Shown here one piece after another: positions 37,793-46,261 of a stretch of 64,000 bases of DNA. This DNA is from Desulforhabdus amnigena (lineage in GTDB: Bacteria > Desulfobacterota > Syntrophobacteria > Syntrophobacterales > Syntrophobacteraceae), in assembly GCF_027925305.1 (NCBI RefSeq), contig NZ_BSDR01000001.1, positions 1,205,001-1,269,000 of the forward strand, given 5' to 3'. Within the stretch, counting starts at the first letter, position 1. Every line of letters begins with the position of its first letter. Both the position numbers and the translations under genes were made by a program. The notes beneath the pieces were generated by a model. It was given only the letters and a program-made list of their open reading frames with translations. It was not told the DNA's origin and searched no databases.

Positions 37793-38380
37793 ATGAGACG
37801 ATTAAAGATTGGAAAAATGATGAGATTCATGGTTGCAGTGGCTTTCTGCATCGTTCTTATTTCGGCTCCCGCACTGGCGGCTGAATTTTCTGCCGATATG
37901 GTTTTTCAGCCCAAGGGGGAAGCGCCCATGACAGCAAAGGTTTACGTCAAAGGCAATAAAATGAGACAGGAAGCAATGGAGGAGGGGGAAAAACAGATTG
38001 TCATCGTGCGGCCTGACAAGAAGGTCTCATGGATGATTGACCCGGAAGAGAAGAAGTATATAGAAATGCCCTACGAAGACGAGGAAAATCTTTTCGAAGA
38101 ATGGTCACTGGAAAAGCAGGAAAAAGCAAAATTCCTCAAAGAAGAAAATGCCGCTGGGGTACCCTGCAAGAAATACGAAATCGATGAAGAGGGTGAAAAA
38201 ACAAGTATCTGGATTTCCACCAAACATTCATTTCCTGTAAAAGTTGAAGATTCGGAAACCATTGTGGAATACAAGAACATTAGAGACGGCTCCCTTGAAG
38301 ATTCTTTGTTTGAGTTGCCCGAAGGTTATGAAAAGATATCGGTGCCCACGATGGACGAGGATAAAGAAGTCTCCCAATAG
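37793..38380 (+). CDS. Exported LolA-like/DUF4412-type protein
   Basis: A 195-residue periplasmic protein with a clear Sec signal peptide (basic start, hydrophobic core VAVAFCIVLISAPALA, cleavage probably after ALAA near residue 30). The mature part is a run of beta strands with pattern SADMVFQPKGEAPMTAKVYV, IVRPDKKVSWMIDPEEKKYIEMP, and GVPCKKYEID, which resembles DUF4412 and outer-membrane lipoprotein carrier-like folds. The function is unknown. AGAGAGG lies upstream of the ATG; another Met at codon 9 or 10 is possible. Apparently monocistronic. Confidence 0.7.
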   Translation: MRRLKIGKMMRFMVAVAFCIVLISAPALAAEFSADMVFQPKGEAPMTAKVYVKGNKMRQEAMEEGEKQIVIVRPDKKVSWMIDPEEKKYIEMPYEDEENLFEEWSLEKQEKAKFLKEENAAGVPCKKYEIDEEGEKTSIWISTKHSFPVKVEDSETIVEYKNIRDGSLEDSLFELPEGYEKISVPTMDEDKEVSQ

Positions 38381-38637
38381 AATATGGAAAAAGAGTCCGT
38401 ATCTTGGGATATGACTCGATTCTCGTTCACAAATATCGAGGAGTTTCAATTTACGAAAAGGGTTGGGGAGCGGCCGGCCGGTTCTGCCCCCCACATCCTC
38501 GATCCCTGCCGGCACACATCAGGAACGTTGTAAGGTACAAAACTCTCGAAACCATCGAAAGGAAACATCCCATCAGCGGGACCTTCTAAAGCGAAGCAAT
38601 TGATGATGAAGAGAATCCCATACGAAGGAATTCATCT

Positions 38638-39360
38638 CTGGCTGAAATACACTCACCCCTGATCACGTATCCGCACGGAACCATTCGAGCCACATTCTGC
38701 CGGCGTGAAAAGCGTTTTTTGGTTGAAGTGGACACAGGAAAAGACCGCATCTGGGTCCATACGAACAACTCCGGAAGCATGATGGGGCTTTTGAAACCAG
38801 GGGCAGAGGTCTTGATTTCTCCTGCCCAACGTCGGGGTCGCCGATTGCCCTATACATTGGAGCTCATAAAAGTAGACGGTTTATGGGTGGGAGTGAACAC
38901 TTCGGTGCCCAACAGGTTTCTCAAATGCGCCTGGCAATCCGGCCTAATGCGGGAAACTACAGGCTACAGTACATTCAAGAGCGAAAAGAAGTATGGACAG
39001 AGCCGTATGGACGCTTTTCTCCATGGTCCTCTCGGTACGCTTTGGATCGAGAGCAAAAACGTCACTCTGGTGGAGGGGGATGTAGCCTATTTCCCTGATG
39101 CAGTTACGGTCCGTGGGCAAAAGCATCTCTCAGAACTGATGACGCTCGCATCCCAGGGCCATCGGACCGCCTGTTTCTACCTGATTCAGAGGGCCGATGC
39201 GCACTGTTTCGCACCTGCAGACTTCATTGATCCTTCTTTTGCCGAACTTTTCCGCCAAGCTCAACAGACCGGAGTCGAGATGTGGCCATACAAAGCCGTC
39301 ATCTCAACCAAAGGTATTGGACTCGGCCCCCGTCTTCCCCTATTGAATTTTCATCGATGA
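38638..39360 (+). CDS. sfsA: SfsA-family DNA-binding/nuclease-like protein, predicted CTG start
   Basis: A 240-residue member of the SfsA family (named for sugar fermentation stimulation; a nuclease-like fold). Family blocks are NNSGSMMGLLKPGAEVLIS, the residues around YSTFKSEKKYGQSRMDAFL, WIESKNVTLVEGDVAYFPDAVTVRGQKHL, and the C-terminal FRQAQQTGVEMWPYKAVIS. Homology begins with HSPLITYPHGTIRA upstream of the first standard start codon (TTG 38719). In that frame the only reasonable start is CTG at 38638, with AAGGA eight bases before, yielding a protein close to the usual 234 residues. A frameshift joining ATG 38602 is the alternative. Confidence 0.78.
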   Translation: MAEIHSPLITYPHGTIRATFCRREKRFLVEVDTGKDRIWVHTNNSGSMMGLLKPGAEVLISPAQRRGRRLPYTLELIKVDGLWVGVNTSVPNRFLKCAWQSGLMRETTGYSTFKSEKKYGQSRMDAFLHGPLGTLWIESKNVTLVEGDVAYFPDAVTVRGQKHLSELMTLASQGHRTACFYLIQRADAHCFAPADFIDPSFAELFRQAQQTGVEMWPYKAVISTKGIGLGPRLPLLNFHR

Positions 39361-39767
39361 CGATTTTCCTTCCCGAAGTGGGGTGCTGAATTTGTCCGGC
39401 CCCTCCTCGTCTCACCGAAGTAGTTTTTAATTTTAACGAAAGCAAAAATGCGCCCAGACCATCGCATTGAATCCTTAAAGGGAGATTTAGATTGAATAAT
39501 CAGGAAATTAAATGAGACAATGTCATTACATTCATTGACATTCAAACTCGAAATTGGGCATAAATGAAAGAACTTCATGAACGATGAGGCATAAAGCGCT
39601 TCACCATGGAGTCTGATTTTGTTGATTTGACCCTGATTCTGAAGGAATTCTTATCTTTGGTTTGCGCATCGGCCATGCGGCAAGGCACTCACCAATTGCA
39701 TGAATCCGCCATAAGGGAAAATTCATTCAATAGCTATATATCATGTACCACCTCAAGGACAGCAAAC
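39361..39767. other. A/T-rich intergenic region before the KaiC-like regulator
   Basis: No supported gene in 407 bases. The regulator frame is open back to 39606, but that part (54 codons) shows no pattern and the better start is at 39768. A promoter must be located here; none could be fixed. Confidence 0.4.
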
Positions 39768-41066
39768 ATGTCAGAAAGACTTCGCATCACCTCCGGCGTC
39801 AGCCAACTGGATCGCATATTGGGCGGCCTTTTCATAGGCGACAATGTCGTATGGCACGACGATTCAGGCAGCCTCGCCTCTGTATTCTGTCTCAATTTCA
39901 TCCAGGCATCACAAATCCAGAGCAAGCCTCTGATTTATGTCAGCTTCGACCGCTCCCCCAAGAATCTCCTGGAAAAACTTGGCCCTCTGGCGGACAACCC
40001 TAACCTCACCATACTGGATTGTTTTACCTGTGGTAAGGGTGCGAAATCTTCCATTTTTCTAAAATTCTACGAAGAGTCTGATGCCGAATTTCCATGCCGC
40101 ATCATCAGAGTGGAGGAGCCACGCCGAACAGAAGAGGTCATGGATGTTCTCTACGGGGTCCATGGCACTATGAAGGGGGATGTACGCTTCGTATTCGAGA
40201 GTATTACCGGAATGCAGGAGGTCTGGGGTGGAGAGGAATCCATTTTGAATTTTTATTCCCACTCCTGCCCTCGGCTGTATGAGTTGAACACTGTTGCCTA
40301 CTGGATTATGGAGAAAAAAGCCCATTCCCCGCGCCTTCGCGCAAATATCAGCCAGATCGCTCAGGTCGTCATTGAACTCGGAATCAAAAGGGGTACCACT
40401 TCTCTCACGGTCCTCAAGGCCGAAAAGCGCGATATGGATAACCTGCATAAGCCACACAGCTACTGGGCAAAAGATCTCACCGTCACTTTTGACGAAGAAA
40501 AACGCACCACCGGAGGCATCGATCTCGGGTTGCGTCTCAAGGAACTTCGCACACGGAGAGGTCTTTCTCAGACGGAGCTTTCTAAATTAGTGGGGGTCAC
40601 ACCGAGCACCATTTCTCAGATCGAAAGCAACTTGATTTATCCGTCCCTGCCAGCTCTGCTGAAAATGGCCGAAGTGCTCTCTGTGGACGTGAGCGCTTTT
40701 TTCCAGGAAAGGACGGAAGTCAAAAAGAGGATCATTTTTCCATCTTCAGAGGCTGTGGAAATTAAAATACCCGAACTTCCAGAAGGAAACGTTTTCGCAC
40801 GACTCTTGACCCCAATTGACTTCGACCCCAAGGCTCAACCTTATCTTATTGAAATTCCACCAGGAAAAAGTATTTCTGCACATTTTTTCATTCATAAAGG
40901 CGAAGAAATTGGATATGTCCTCTCAGGAAAATTACAGATAAAGCTTGAAAAAGCGGCTTACAATCTTCGCTCAGGAGATGTTATCTACCTTACTTCCGAA
41001 ATGCCCAGTCAGTGGAAAAATCCTGGTCCCAACACAGCGAAACTCCTTTGGATTAAAATCAAGTGA
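39768..41066 (+). CDS. Fusion regulator: degenerate KaiC/RecA-like domain, XRE helix-turn-helix, cupin
   Basis: The 432-residue protein has three parts. Residues about 5-235 follow KaiC/RadA-like ATPases (ITSGVSQLDRILGGLFIGDNVVW at the start), but the P-loop is lost: where GxxxxGKT is expected the sequence is HDDSGSLASV, with no Lys-Thr. Residues about 250-315 are an XRE DNA-binding domain (LKELRTRRGLSQTELSKLVGVTPSTISQIESN). Residues about 325-432 are a cupin (KGEEIGYVLSGKLQIKLEKAAYNLRSGDVIYL). It is probably a transcription regulator whose cupin binds a small ligand. AAGGA precedes the ATG. It lies just upstream of the c-di-GMP riboswitch; its target is unknown. Confidence 0.85.
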   Translation: MSERLRITSGVSQLDRILGGLFIGDNVVWHDDSGSLASVFCLNFIQASQIQSKPLIYVSFDRSPKNLLEKLGPLADNPNLTILDCFTCGKGAKSSIFLKFYEESDAEFPCRIIRVEEPRRTEEVMDVLYGVHGTMKGDVRFVFESITGMQEVWGGEESILNFYSHSCPRLYELNTVAYWIMEKKAHSPRLRANISQIAQVVIELGIKRGTTSLTVLKAEKRDMDNLHKPHSYWAKDLTVTFDEEKRTTGGIDLGLRLKELRTRRGLSQTELSKLVGVTPSTISQIESNLIYPSLPALLKMAEVLSVDVSAFFQERTEVKKRIIFPSSEAVEIKIPELPEGNVFARLLTPIDFDPKAQPYLIEIPPGKSISAHFFIHKGEEIGYVLSGKLQIKLEKAAYNLRSGDVIYLTSEMPSQWKNPGPNTAKLLWIKIK

Positions 41067-41184
41067 CCGCTGAGAGCATGTTCTGCCGATGGCTTTATAA
41101 AAACAGTTGTAGAGGATAAGATTCTTCTTCAAAAATTTGCTTGTATTACGTATAAGATATCTATTGGCGAATTTAATTCCGAGC

Positions 41185-41268
41185 TCGAGACAAAGCCAAA
41201 CCCTCCGTGAGGCGGGGACGGAAAGCCTAGGGTCTCTTTCTCTTAGAGACAGCCGGGTTGCCTGGGCA
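41185..41268 (+). ncRNA. Cyclic di-GMP-I (GEMM-I) riboswitch aptamer
   Basis: The order of conserved blocks matches GEMM-I: CAAAGCCAAACC, a stem CTCC closed by a GTGA (GNRA) tetraloop, GGGGACGGAAAGCC, a second hairpin (GTCTC...GAGAC), and AGCCGGGTTGCC. Aligned by eye to the Vibrio Vc2 RNA, the ligand-contact G20, the intercalating A47 and C92 are kept, and the G21-C46 pair is swapped to C-G, a compensatory change that supports the fold. G at position 20 favours c-di-GMP over 3',3'-cGAMP. It stands 43 bases before an RHH-PilZ gene. Confidence 0.85.
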
Positions 41269-41302
41269 GGGCAACATGGTTCTTTTCCTCTAAGAACGAA
41301 GG
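41257..41302 (+). promoter_or_regulatory. Expression platform of the c-di-GMP riboswitch
   Basis: GTTGCC (41257-41262), which is the 3' strand of the aptamer, can instead pair with GGCAAC (41269-41274). A second hairpin, GTTCTT/AAGAAC (41279-41297), lies right before the AAGGGG ribosome site of the PilZ gene. The two alternatives are mutually exclusive, as expected of a switch; the sign of regulation is not evident. Confidence 0.55.
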
Positions 41303-41310
41303 GGACGACC

Positions 41311-41811
41311 TTGAAAAAAGATGTCATTTACAGCATGAGAATGAACAAAAGGGTCCGGGAAGCATTGAGAAAGGCGGCCGATCGTGAATGCCGTACGGTT
41401 GCTTCCCTGTTGGATAAGATCATTATAGATTATCTGACAAAGGAAGGCTTTTCCCTCAGAGAGAACTTCACGGAGGAAAGACGCAAATACCCTCGAAAAG
41501 AAATCACTCTTTCCGCGCTGACTCACTTGAAGAACGGTACCCGGTTAGACCCGCTGCCTGGCGTAATCCTGGACATTTCCATGGGTGGGGTATTGGTCAC
41601 TTACCCTAAGGGTTCCGAATTCAAGATCACTTCCGTTGGCCAGTTGCCCAATTTTGAACTTTCTTTTCAACTTCCCAATGTCTCTGAAACGATACGTCTC
41701 GATTGCGATGCTCGTCGCATAATGGACGACGGCAATCAGATTCAGGTTGGCGCAACTTTTAGAGATTTGAGCGAAAACACGGCTGAAAAGCTCAGAACCT
41801 GCTTGTTTTAG
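41311..41811 (+). CDS. Ribbon-helix-helix/PilZ fusion protein
   Basis: A 166-residue protein. Residues 1-45 look like an Arc/CopG ribbon-helix-helix DNA-binding domain (VIYSMRMNKRVREALRKAADRECRTVASLLDKIIIDYL). Residues about 55-166 are PilZ, with both c-di-GMP motifs: RRKYPR (RxxxR) and DISMGG (DxSxxG). A TTG start at 41311 is used because AAGGGG lies at correct distance and it preserves the RHH strand; ATG 41335 is the alternative. It is the gene controlled by the c-di-GMP-I riboswitch, so both RNA and protein would sense the same second messenger. The role is likely c-di-GMP-responsive transcription control (inference). Confidence 0.82.
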   Translation: MKKDVIYSMRMNKRVREALRKAADRECRTVASLLDKIIIDYLTKEGFSLRENFTEERRKYPRKEITLSALTHLKNGTRLDPLPGVILDISMGGVLVTYPKGSEFKITSVGQLPNFELSFQLPNVSETIRLDCDARRIMDDGNQIQVGATFRDLSENTAEKLRTCLF

Positions 41812-42135
41812 ATTTCGCCAGCAGATTGAAATCTTGAATATAAATGGAATACAAATCCTATAATTCTGATATTAAAAAAAGAGTATGGTATTTTTTTAAA
41901 ATATATGTATTGCATTTAGATTTATAAGAATTATGATGTAATAGTATTATTTGTCCGGAACAGTCACGATAAATCAATGAAATAAAGAAACAAATAGATC
42001 CAATGAAAACAACATCTCTCCGGCAATTTCTCGTGATTTTAACGTTGGATGAATTGGGGAAAAGCCCAAAGAACAAATATTTGAAAGTGCACAGTGCTTA
42101 CTACGAGGTGTTCCGGTAGTGGAAAGGAGGCAGAG
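41812..42135. other. A/T-rich intergenic region before the PEP-CTERM gene
   Basis: 324 bases without a supported gene; extremely A/T-rich from 41830 to 42000. No second riboswitch is seen. Confidence 0.4.
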
Positions 42136-42939
42136 ATGTTAAAAGGAAACCTGATATCCGCTTCCGCAGTTTTATATTTTTTATGGCTTTGGGGAATGGG
42201 AATAGCAAATGCCATACCCTTTGGCGTAGATGTGACCATATGGGATCAAATGGGGTTGAGGGCAGGCAGATGCGGTGGAACTCACGAAGACCAGGAGGTG
42301 GAACCGGGCAATAAGAAATGGAATAATTGGCAGAGAAGGGATCTCGAAGGATTCCTTTTGAACGGATCGAATTTATCCATTGTCGCAGGATTTGACTTCA
42401 AGAATGCACACAGAAGGTTACGTGCTGGAGATATTTTCATCGATGTGACAGGGGATGCAAGGTATGGATCCGACATTCAACGCAGCGGGTGGGGACGGAT
42501 TAGCCGCAATTCATTCGGCTATGATTACGTACTCGATATGAACTATGCAAAGATGACCTACACGGTCTACGAACTCAACCGCCGCAGTTACACATCCCTG
42601 GTTTCAACTCCTCGAAATGCCGTATCGAACGCCTGGCGATTCAAGAAAACTCCAGGAGACACGGCTATTGCTCATGGAACTATTTATTACTGGGAGGGCC
42701 TATCCGATCTCGAAGCGGGAGGATTCAAAGGAGGTAAGCACTACGCAGCCACTGTGGATCTCAGTTTTCTTCCCATGGGAAGCTCCTTCACCTCTCACTT
42801 CACCACGCGATTGGGCATTGACAATTTGATGGGCAAATCTTCGATGCCAATCCCTGAACCGGGCACCCTCATGTTAGTGGGAACCGGGCTGCTGGTTCTA
42901 GCAGGAGTGAGCAGAAAGAAAAAGCTTTCCAGGCAATAG
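42136..42939 (+). CDS. PEP-CTERM-sorted exported protein
   Basis: A 267-residue secreted protein. An N-terminal signal peptide (hydrophobic SASAVLYFLWLWGMGIANA) is followed by a beta-rich mature domain with Asn/Gly-rich stretches (GDIFIDVTGDARYGSD, YDYVLDMNYAKMTYTVYEL). It ends with a PEP-CTERM signal: PEPGTLMLVGTGLLVLAG then RKKK. Such proteins are cleaved by an exosortase and tied to extracellular polysaccharide and biofilm. No exosortase is in the window. AAGGAGG directly precedes the ATG. Its neighbourhood with a c-di-GMP-controlled regulator suggests coregulation in surface attachment (weak inference). Confidence 0.85.
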   Translation: MLKGNLISASAVLYFLWLWGMGIANAIPFGVDVTIWDQMGLRAGRCGGTHEDQEVEPGNKKWNNWQRRDLEGFLLNGSNLSIVAGFDFKNAHRRLRAGDIFIDVTGDARYGSDIQRSGWGRISRNSFGYDYVLDMNYAKMTYTVYELNRRSYTSLVSTPRNAVSNAWRFKKTPGDTAIAHGTIYYWEGLSDLEAGGFKGGKHYAATVDLSFLPMGSSFTSHFTTRLGIDNLMGKSSMPIPEPGTLMLVGTGLLVLAGVSRKKKLSRQ

Positions 42940-43099
42940 GACCCCCCGAGGGATCGCAGCCTCATCTCATAAGGTGGGTCGAAACAAGCAAAAGCGGTCT
43001 TTTGCAATACGGCGATTGAATGCCTCTCGCAAAGTTCTCGGAATTCGTCATCTTCAGGGTTCCCGGAATCGCTTGTCGTCGATATCGGTCGGAGGCGGT

Positions 43100-43918
43100 T
43101 CAGCCCAAAGCCACATCCAGGATCATCATGACCGTAAAACCCAGCATACAACAGAGAGTTGCGAAATCCGCATATCCGCTCTGCTGGGATTCAGGAATCA
43201 CTTCTTCCACGACCACAAAAATCATGGCTCCCGCAGCAAAACTCAAGGCATAAGGCAAAATAGCCTGAGAAGAAACCACGACCGCAGCTCCGAGAACCCC
43301 TGCAGCGGGTTCAACCATCCCTGAAAGTTGTCCATACCAGAAGCTTTTGGCCGCAGATATCCCTTCGCGGCGCAATGGCATGGAAACCGCCATTCCTTCG
43401 GGAAAATTCTGCAACCCGATTCCAAGGGCCAATGCAACCGCACCGGAAAGGCTGGCACCAGGATGGTGTGCTGCAGCGGCTCCAAACGCAACCCCTACTG
43501 CCAGACCTTCCGGTATATTGTGAAGAGTGATGGCAAGCACCAGCAAAATAGACTTCTTCCACCTGGTGTGAATCCCTTCCGCTTCTTCAATGGGCAAACC
43601 GATATGCAAATGCGGAAGAATTCTATCGATGATTCGTAAGAAAAGACCTCCGGTTAGAAATCCGACAGAGGCGGGAACCCACGCCGGAAAAGACCCGCCT
43701 TCTCCCATTTCAAGTGCGGGCGCAAGAAGGGACCAAAAACTGGCAGCAATCATGACTCCGCCGGCAAATCCCAGCATCCCGTCCAGAAGTTTTTGTTTGA
43801 TCTTTTTCGAACTAAATACGGTGGCAGCGCCAAGAGCGGTCACAAACCACGTGAAACCGGTTGCGCACAGGGCTTGTGCTACAGGATTAAGTTCTTTGAA
43901 TGTTTCAATAAAAACCAT
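43100..43918 (-). CDS. ZIP-family metal transporter
   Basis: A 272-residue inner-membrane protein with about eight helices. Metal-site helices carry TLHNIPEGLAVGVAFG and GLQNFPEGMAVSMPLR, the HNxPEG signature of ZIP transporters, and a VVEEVIPESQQ segment. The likely substrates are zinc or other divalent ions taken up into the cytoplasm. The loop with a His (HTRWKK) before the fourth helix is short. ATG 43918 and GTG 43939 are both possible starts; neither has a strong ribosome site. It precedes rfbB, 66 bases after the rfbB start on the opposite reading order, with no functional link. Confidence 0.88.
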   Translation of the reverse strand: MVFIETFKELNPVAQALCATGFTWFVTALGAATVFSSKKIKQKLLDGMLGFAGGVMIAASFWSLLAPALEMGEGGSFPAWVPASVGFLTGGLFLRIIDRILPHLHIGLPIEEAEGIHTRWKKSILLVLAITLHNIPEGLAVGVAFGAAAAHHPGASLSGAVALALGIGLQNFPEGMAVSMPLRREGISAAKSFWYGQLSGMVEPAAGVLGAAVVVSSQAILPYALSFAAGAMIFVVVEEVIPESQQSGYADFATLCCMLGFTVMMILDVALG

Positions 43919-44004
43919 AAGCTCGATTTCTTTTTCCACGTTTATCAGGAAGCTTCAACTCGCAGTCTCATGGAGTTATTGAGCAGATCTTTTTTTACTC
44001 CGTT

Positions 44005-45081
44005 TCAAACCTCTTCCTGCGACCAGTAATGCTTTCGAATCCACTCGCGATAAGCTCCGGATTGGACGGACTGTACCCAACTGGGATTTTCAAGATACCA
44101 TTGGACGGTTTTCCTGATTCCGGTCTCAAAAGTCTCTTTGGGTGTCCACCCCAATTCTGTATGTATCTTGGAGGAATCGACGGCATAACGCCGGTCATGC
44201 CCCGGACGGTCTTTGACGTGAGTTATGAGAGATCGATGAGGCAAATAGGGGCTGTCGGGAAACATTTCATCCAAAATCCCGCAAATCGCCGTTACTACCT
44301 GGATGTTGGTTTTCTCACAGGAACCGCCTATGTTGTAGACCTCTCCGATACGTCCTTTCTCCATCACCAAACGTAGCGCACTGCAATGATCTTCAACAAA
44401 AAGCCAGTCTCGTATATTCTGACCATCGCCGTAGATGGGCAAAGGTTTTCCTGCAATGCCGTTCAAAATCATCAAAGGTATAAGCTTTTCCGGGAATTGA
44501 CGCGGCCCATAATTATTGGAACAGTTGGTAGTGATTGCAGGAAAACCATAGGTATGGAAGTAGGCTCTTACAAGATGGTCACTGGCAGCCTTGGACGCAG
44601 AATAAGGGCTGTTTGGAGCGTAAGGTGTCTTTTCATTGAATGGACGATCCTTGGGCCCCAGGGAACCATATACCTCATCCGTCGAAACATGCAGAAAGCG
44701 GAAAGCCTCCCGTTCTTCCGCTGGAAGGTCTTTCCAAAATCGGTAGGATTCCTCCAGAAGGTGAAATGTTCCTACGATATTGGTTTGAACAAAATTGTCA
44801 GGCCCAATGATCGAACGGTCCACGTGAGTCTCGGCTGCAAAATTCAAGACAGCACCGGGTCGGTATTTTCGCAGCAGATCCCTGACCAGGTCCCGGTCTT
44901 GAATATCCCCGTGGACAAAGATATGGTCCGGATCATCTTCAAGGGATTCCAAGTTCATCAAATTGCCCGCATAGGTCAGACGGTCCAAATTGACGATGCG
45001 CACCCTGGTCCTGCGTTTCTCAAAAAGCACGAAGTTGCTTCCGATAAAACCAGCCCCTCCGGTTATAAGCCATGTATTCAT
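44005..45081 (-). CDS. rfbB: dTDP-glucose 4,6-dehydratase
   Basis: An NAD-dependent short-chain dehydrogenase-fold enzyme making dTDP-4-keto-6-deoxyglucose for rhamnose and other deoxysugars of surface polysaccharides. The 358-residue protein has GGAGFIGSNFV at the N-terminus, NFAAETHVDRSI, the catalytic triad residues in STDEVYG and SPYSASKAASDHL, and NNYGPRQFPEKLIPLMI. The other rfb/rml genes are absent here. It lies 93 bases downstream of the exported superoxide dismutase gene on the same strand. Confidence 0.94.
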   Translation of the reverse strand: MNTWLITGGAGFIGSNFVLFEKRRTRVRIVNLDRLTYAGNLMNLESLEDDPDHIFVHGDIQDRDLVRDLLRKYRPGAVLNFAAETHVDRSIIGPDNFVQTNIVGTFHLLEESYRFWKDLPAEEREAFRFLHVSTDEVYGSLGPKDRPFNEKTPYAPNSPYSASKAASDHLVRAYFHTYGFPAITTNCSNNYGPRQFPEKLIPLMILNGIAGKPLPIYGDGQNIRDWLFVEDHCSALRLVMEKGRIGEVYNIGGSCEKTNIQVVTAICGILDEMFPDSPYLPHRSLITHVKDRPGHDRRYAVDSSKIHTELGWTPKETFETGIRKTVQWYLENPSWVQSVQSGAYREWIRKHYWSQEEV

Positions 45082-45174
45082 GCCCCTGCTCAGCTCCGAT
45101 ATTCCTTTTGTTCACAGCCGCAAAAAACGGCTCCAACATGCGTTCAGTGCACAAAACTCAGAATGCCTGCAAGA

Positions 45175-45897
45175 CTAACTCAGATTCCTTGAAACAAAAT
45201 CCCAGTTGATCAGATGATCCAGGAAAAGATTGATATAATCCTTGCGTCGATTCTGATAGTCGAGGTAATAGGCATGTTCCCAAACATCCAATGTTGCGAG
45301 GGGAAGCATGCCGTGAACGATAAGAGTGTCGGCATTCAACGTCTGGACGACTTTTAGAGAATCGTCTGCTTTGACCAGCCAAACCCAGCCGCTGCCGAAC
45401 AGGCTCCCTGCTGCATTGGCAAAAGACTCTCGGAACTTTTCGAAACTGCCGAAGGATGCTTCGATCTTCTTAGCCAGACCTCCTGACGGAACGCCTCCTC
45501 CACCGGGTTTCATACTTTTCCAGTAAAAATTATGATTCCAAACCTGAGCTGCATTGTTGAACAAGTCAGACTTGTCCGCTTTGCCCTGGGTCTCTTTCAC
45601 GATATCCTCCAGAGAAACACCCGCCATAGAGGTCCCCTGAACGAGTTTGTTGACTTTGTCCACATAGCCTTGGTGGTGGAAGTTATAGTGAAAGGCTACG
45701 GTTCCGGAAGAAATGTATGGTGCCAGGGCATTTTGCCCATACGGAAGGGGGGGAAGCTTGATGAGAGTTTTTTCATTGGTGGCCCTAGCTATTGAGCCCA
45801 ATGGAAAAAATTCCGCTGCCAGAAGAGTTGTCCCCACAACGGCCCCTTTTAAAAAGGAGCGCCGCTCCTCACAAAATCCATCCTTTTTTCTTTCCAT
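45175..45897 (-). CDS. sodB: Exported iron-type superoxide dismutase
   Basis: A 240-residue enzyme dismuting superoxide. An N-terminal Tat-like signal (EERRSFLKGAVVGTTLLAAEFF) is followed by a normal Fe/Mn SOD: metal His in FHYNFHHQGYV and WNHNFYWKSM, Asp and His in DVWEHAYYLDYQNRR. NNAAQVWNH favours iron. The signal implies a periplasmic protein, useful for an anaerobe exposed to oxygen. AAGGGAG lies upstream of ATG 45897. It is followed by rfbB. Confidence 0.9.
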   Translation of the reverse strand: MERKKDGFCEERRSFLKGAVVGTTLLAAEFFPLGSIARATNEKTLIKLPPLPYGQNALAPYISSGTVAFHYNFHHQGYVDKVNKLVQGTSMAGVSLEDIVKETQGKADKSDLFNNAAQVWNHNFYWKSMKPGGGGVPSGGLAKKIEASFGSFEKFRESFANAAGSLFGSGWVWLVKADDSLKVVQTLNADTLIVHGMLPLATLDVWEHAYYLDYQNRRKDYINLFLDHLINWDFVSRNLS

Positions 45898-46261
45898 AGC
45901 TCGGCTCCCTTCTTTGGTATTGTGTCTTTGATGGCAGACTCTCCCAAAAGCAACGATTTTTTTTAAAAGCCGAAGACGTACTCCAATCATGAAAATTCTG
46001 TTCGCAGCGAAGTCCTACGGTGCAAACGTCCCCCATGAAGGAAGATTTTGCAGCCTACTGACGCCATAATATATTATCCTGGCTCATCACGAGAGGAAAA
46101 TTTAGGAAAAACGTCATTGAGAGAGAAAACTCAACGGCCTGAACAGGAAAATCAATCCTTCGCGCAAAGAGAAAATCCCGCAGCAAAAATTTCATACATT
46201 CAAAGAAGATAAAAGGACTGAAAGAGTATAAATGCACTGGACTGAAAGAAAATGCTGCTTG

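Noticed and set aside
41185-41268. 3',3'-cGAMP (GEMM-Ib) riboswitch
   Set aside because: The base at the position that discriminates ligands reads G, favouring c-di-GMP; not decisive by eye, so still worth testing.
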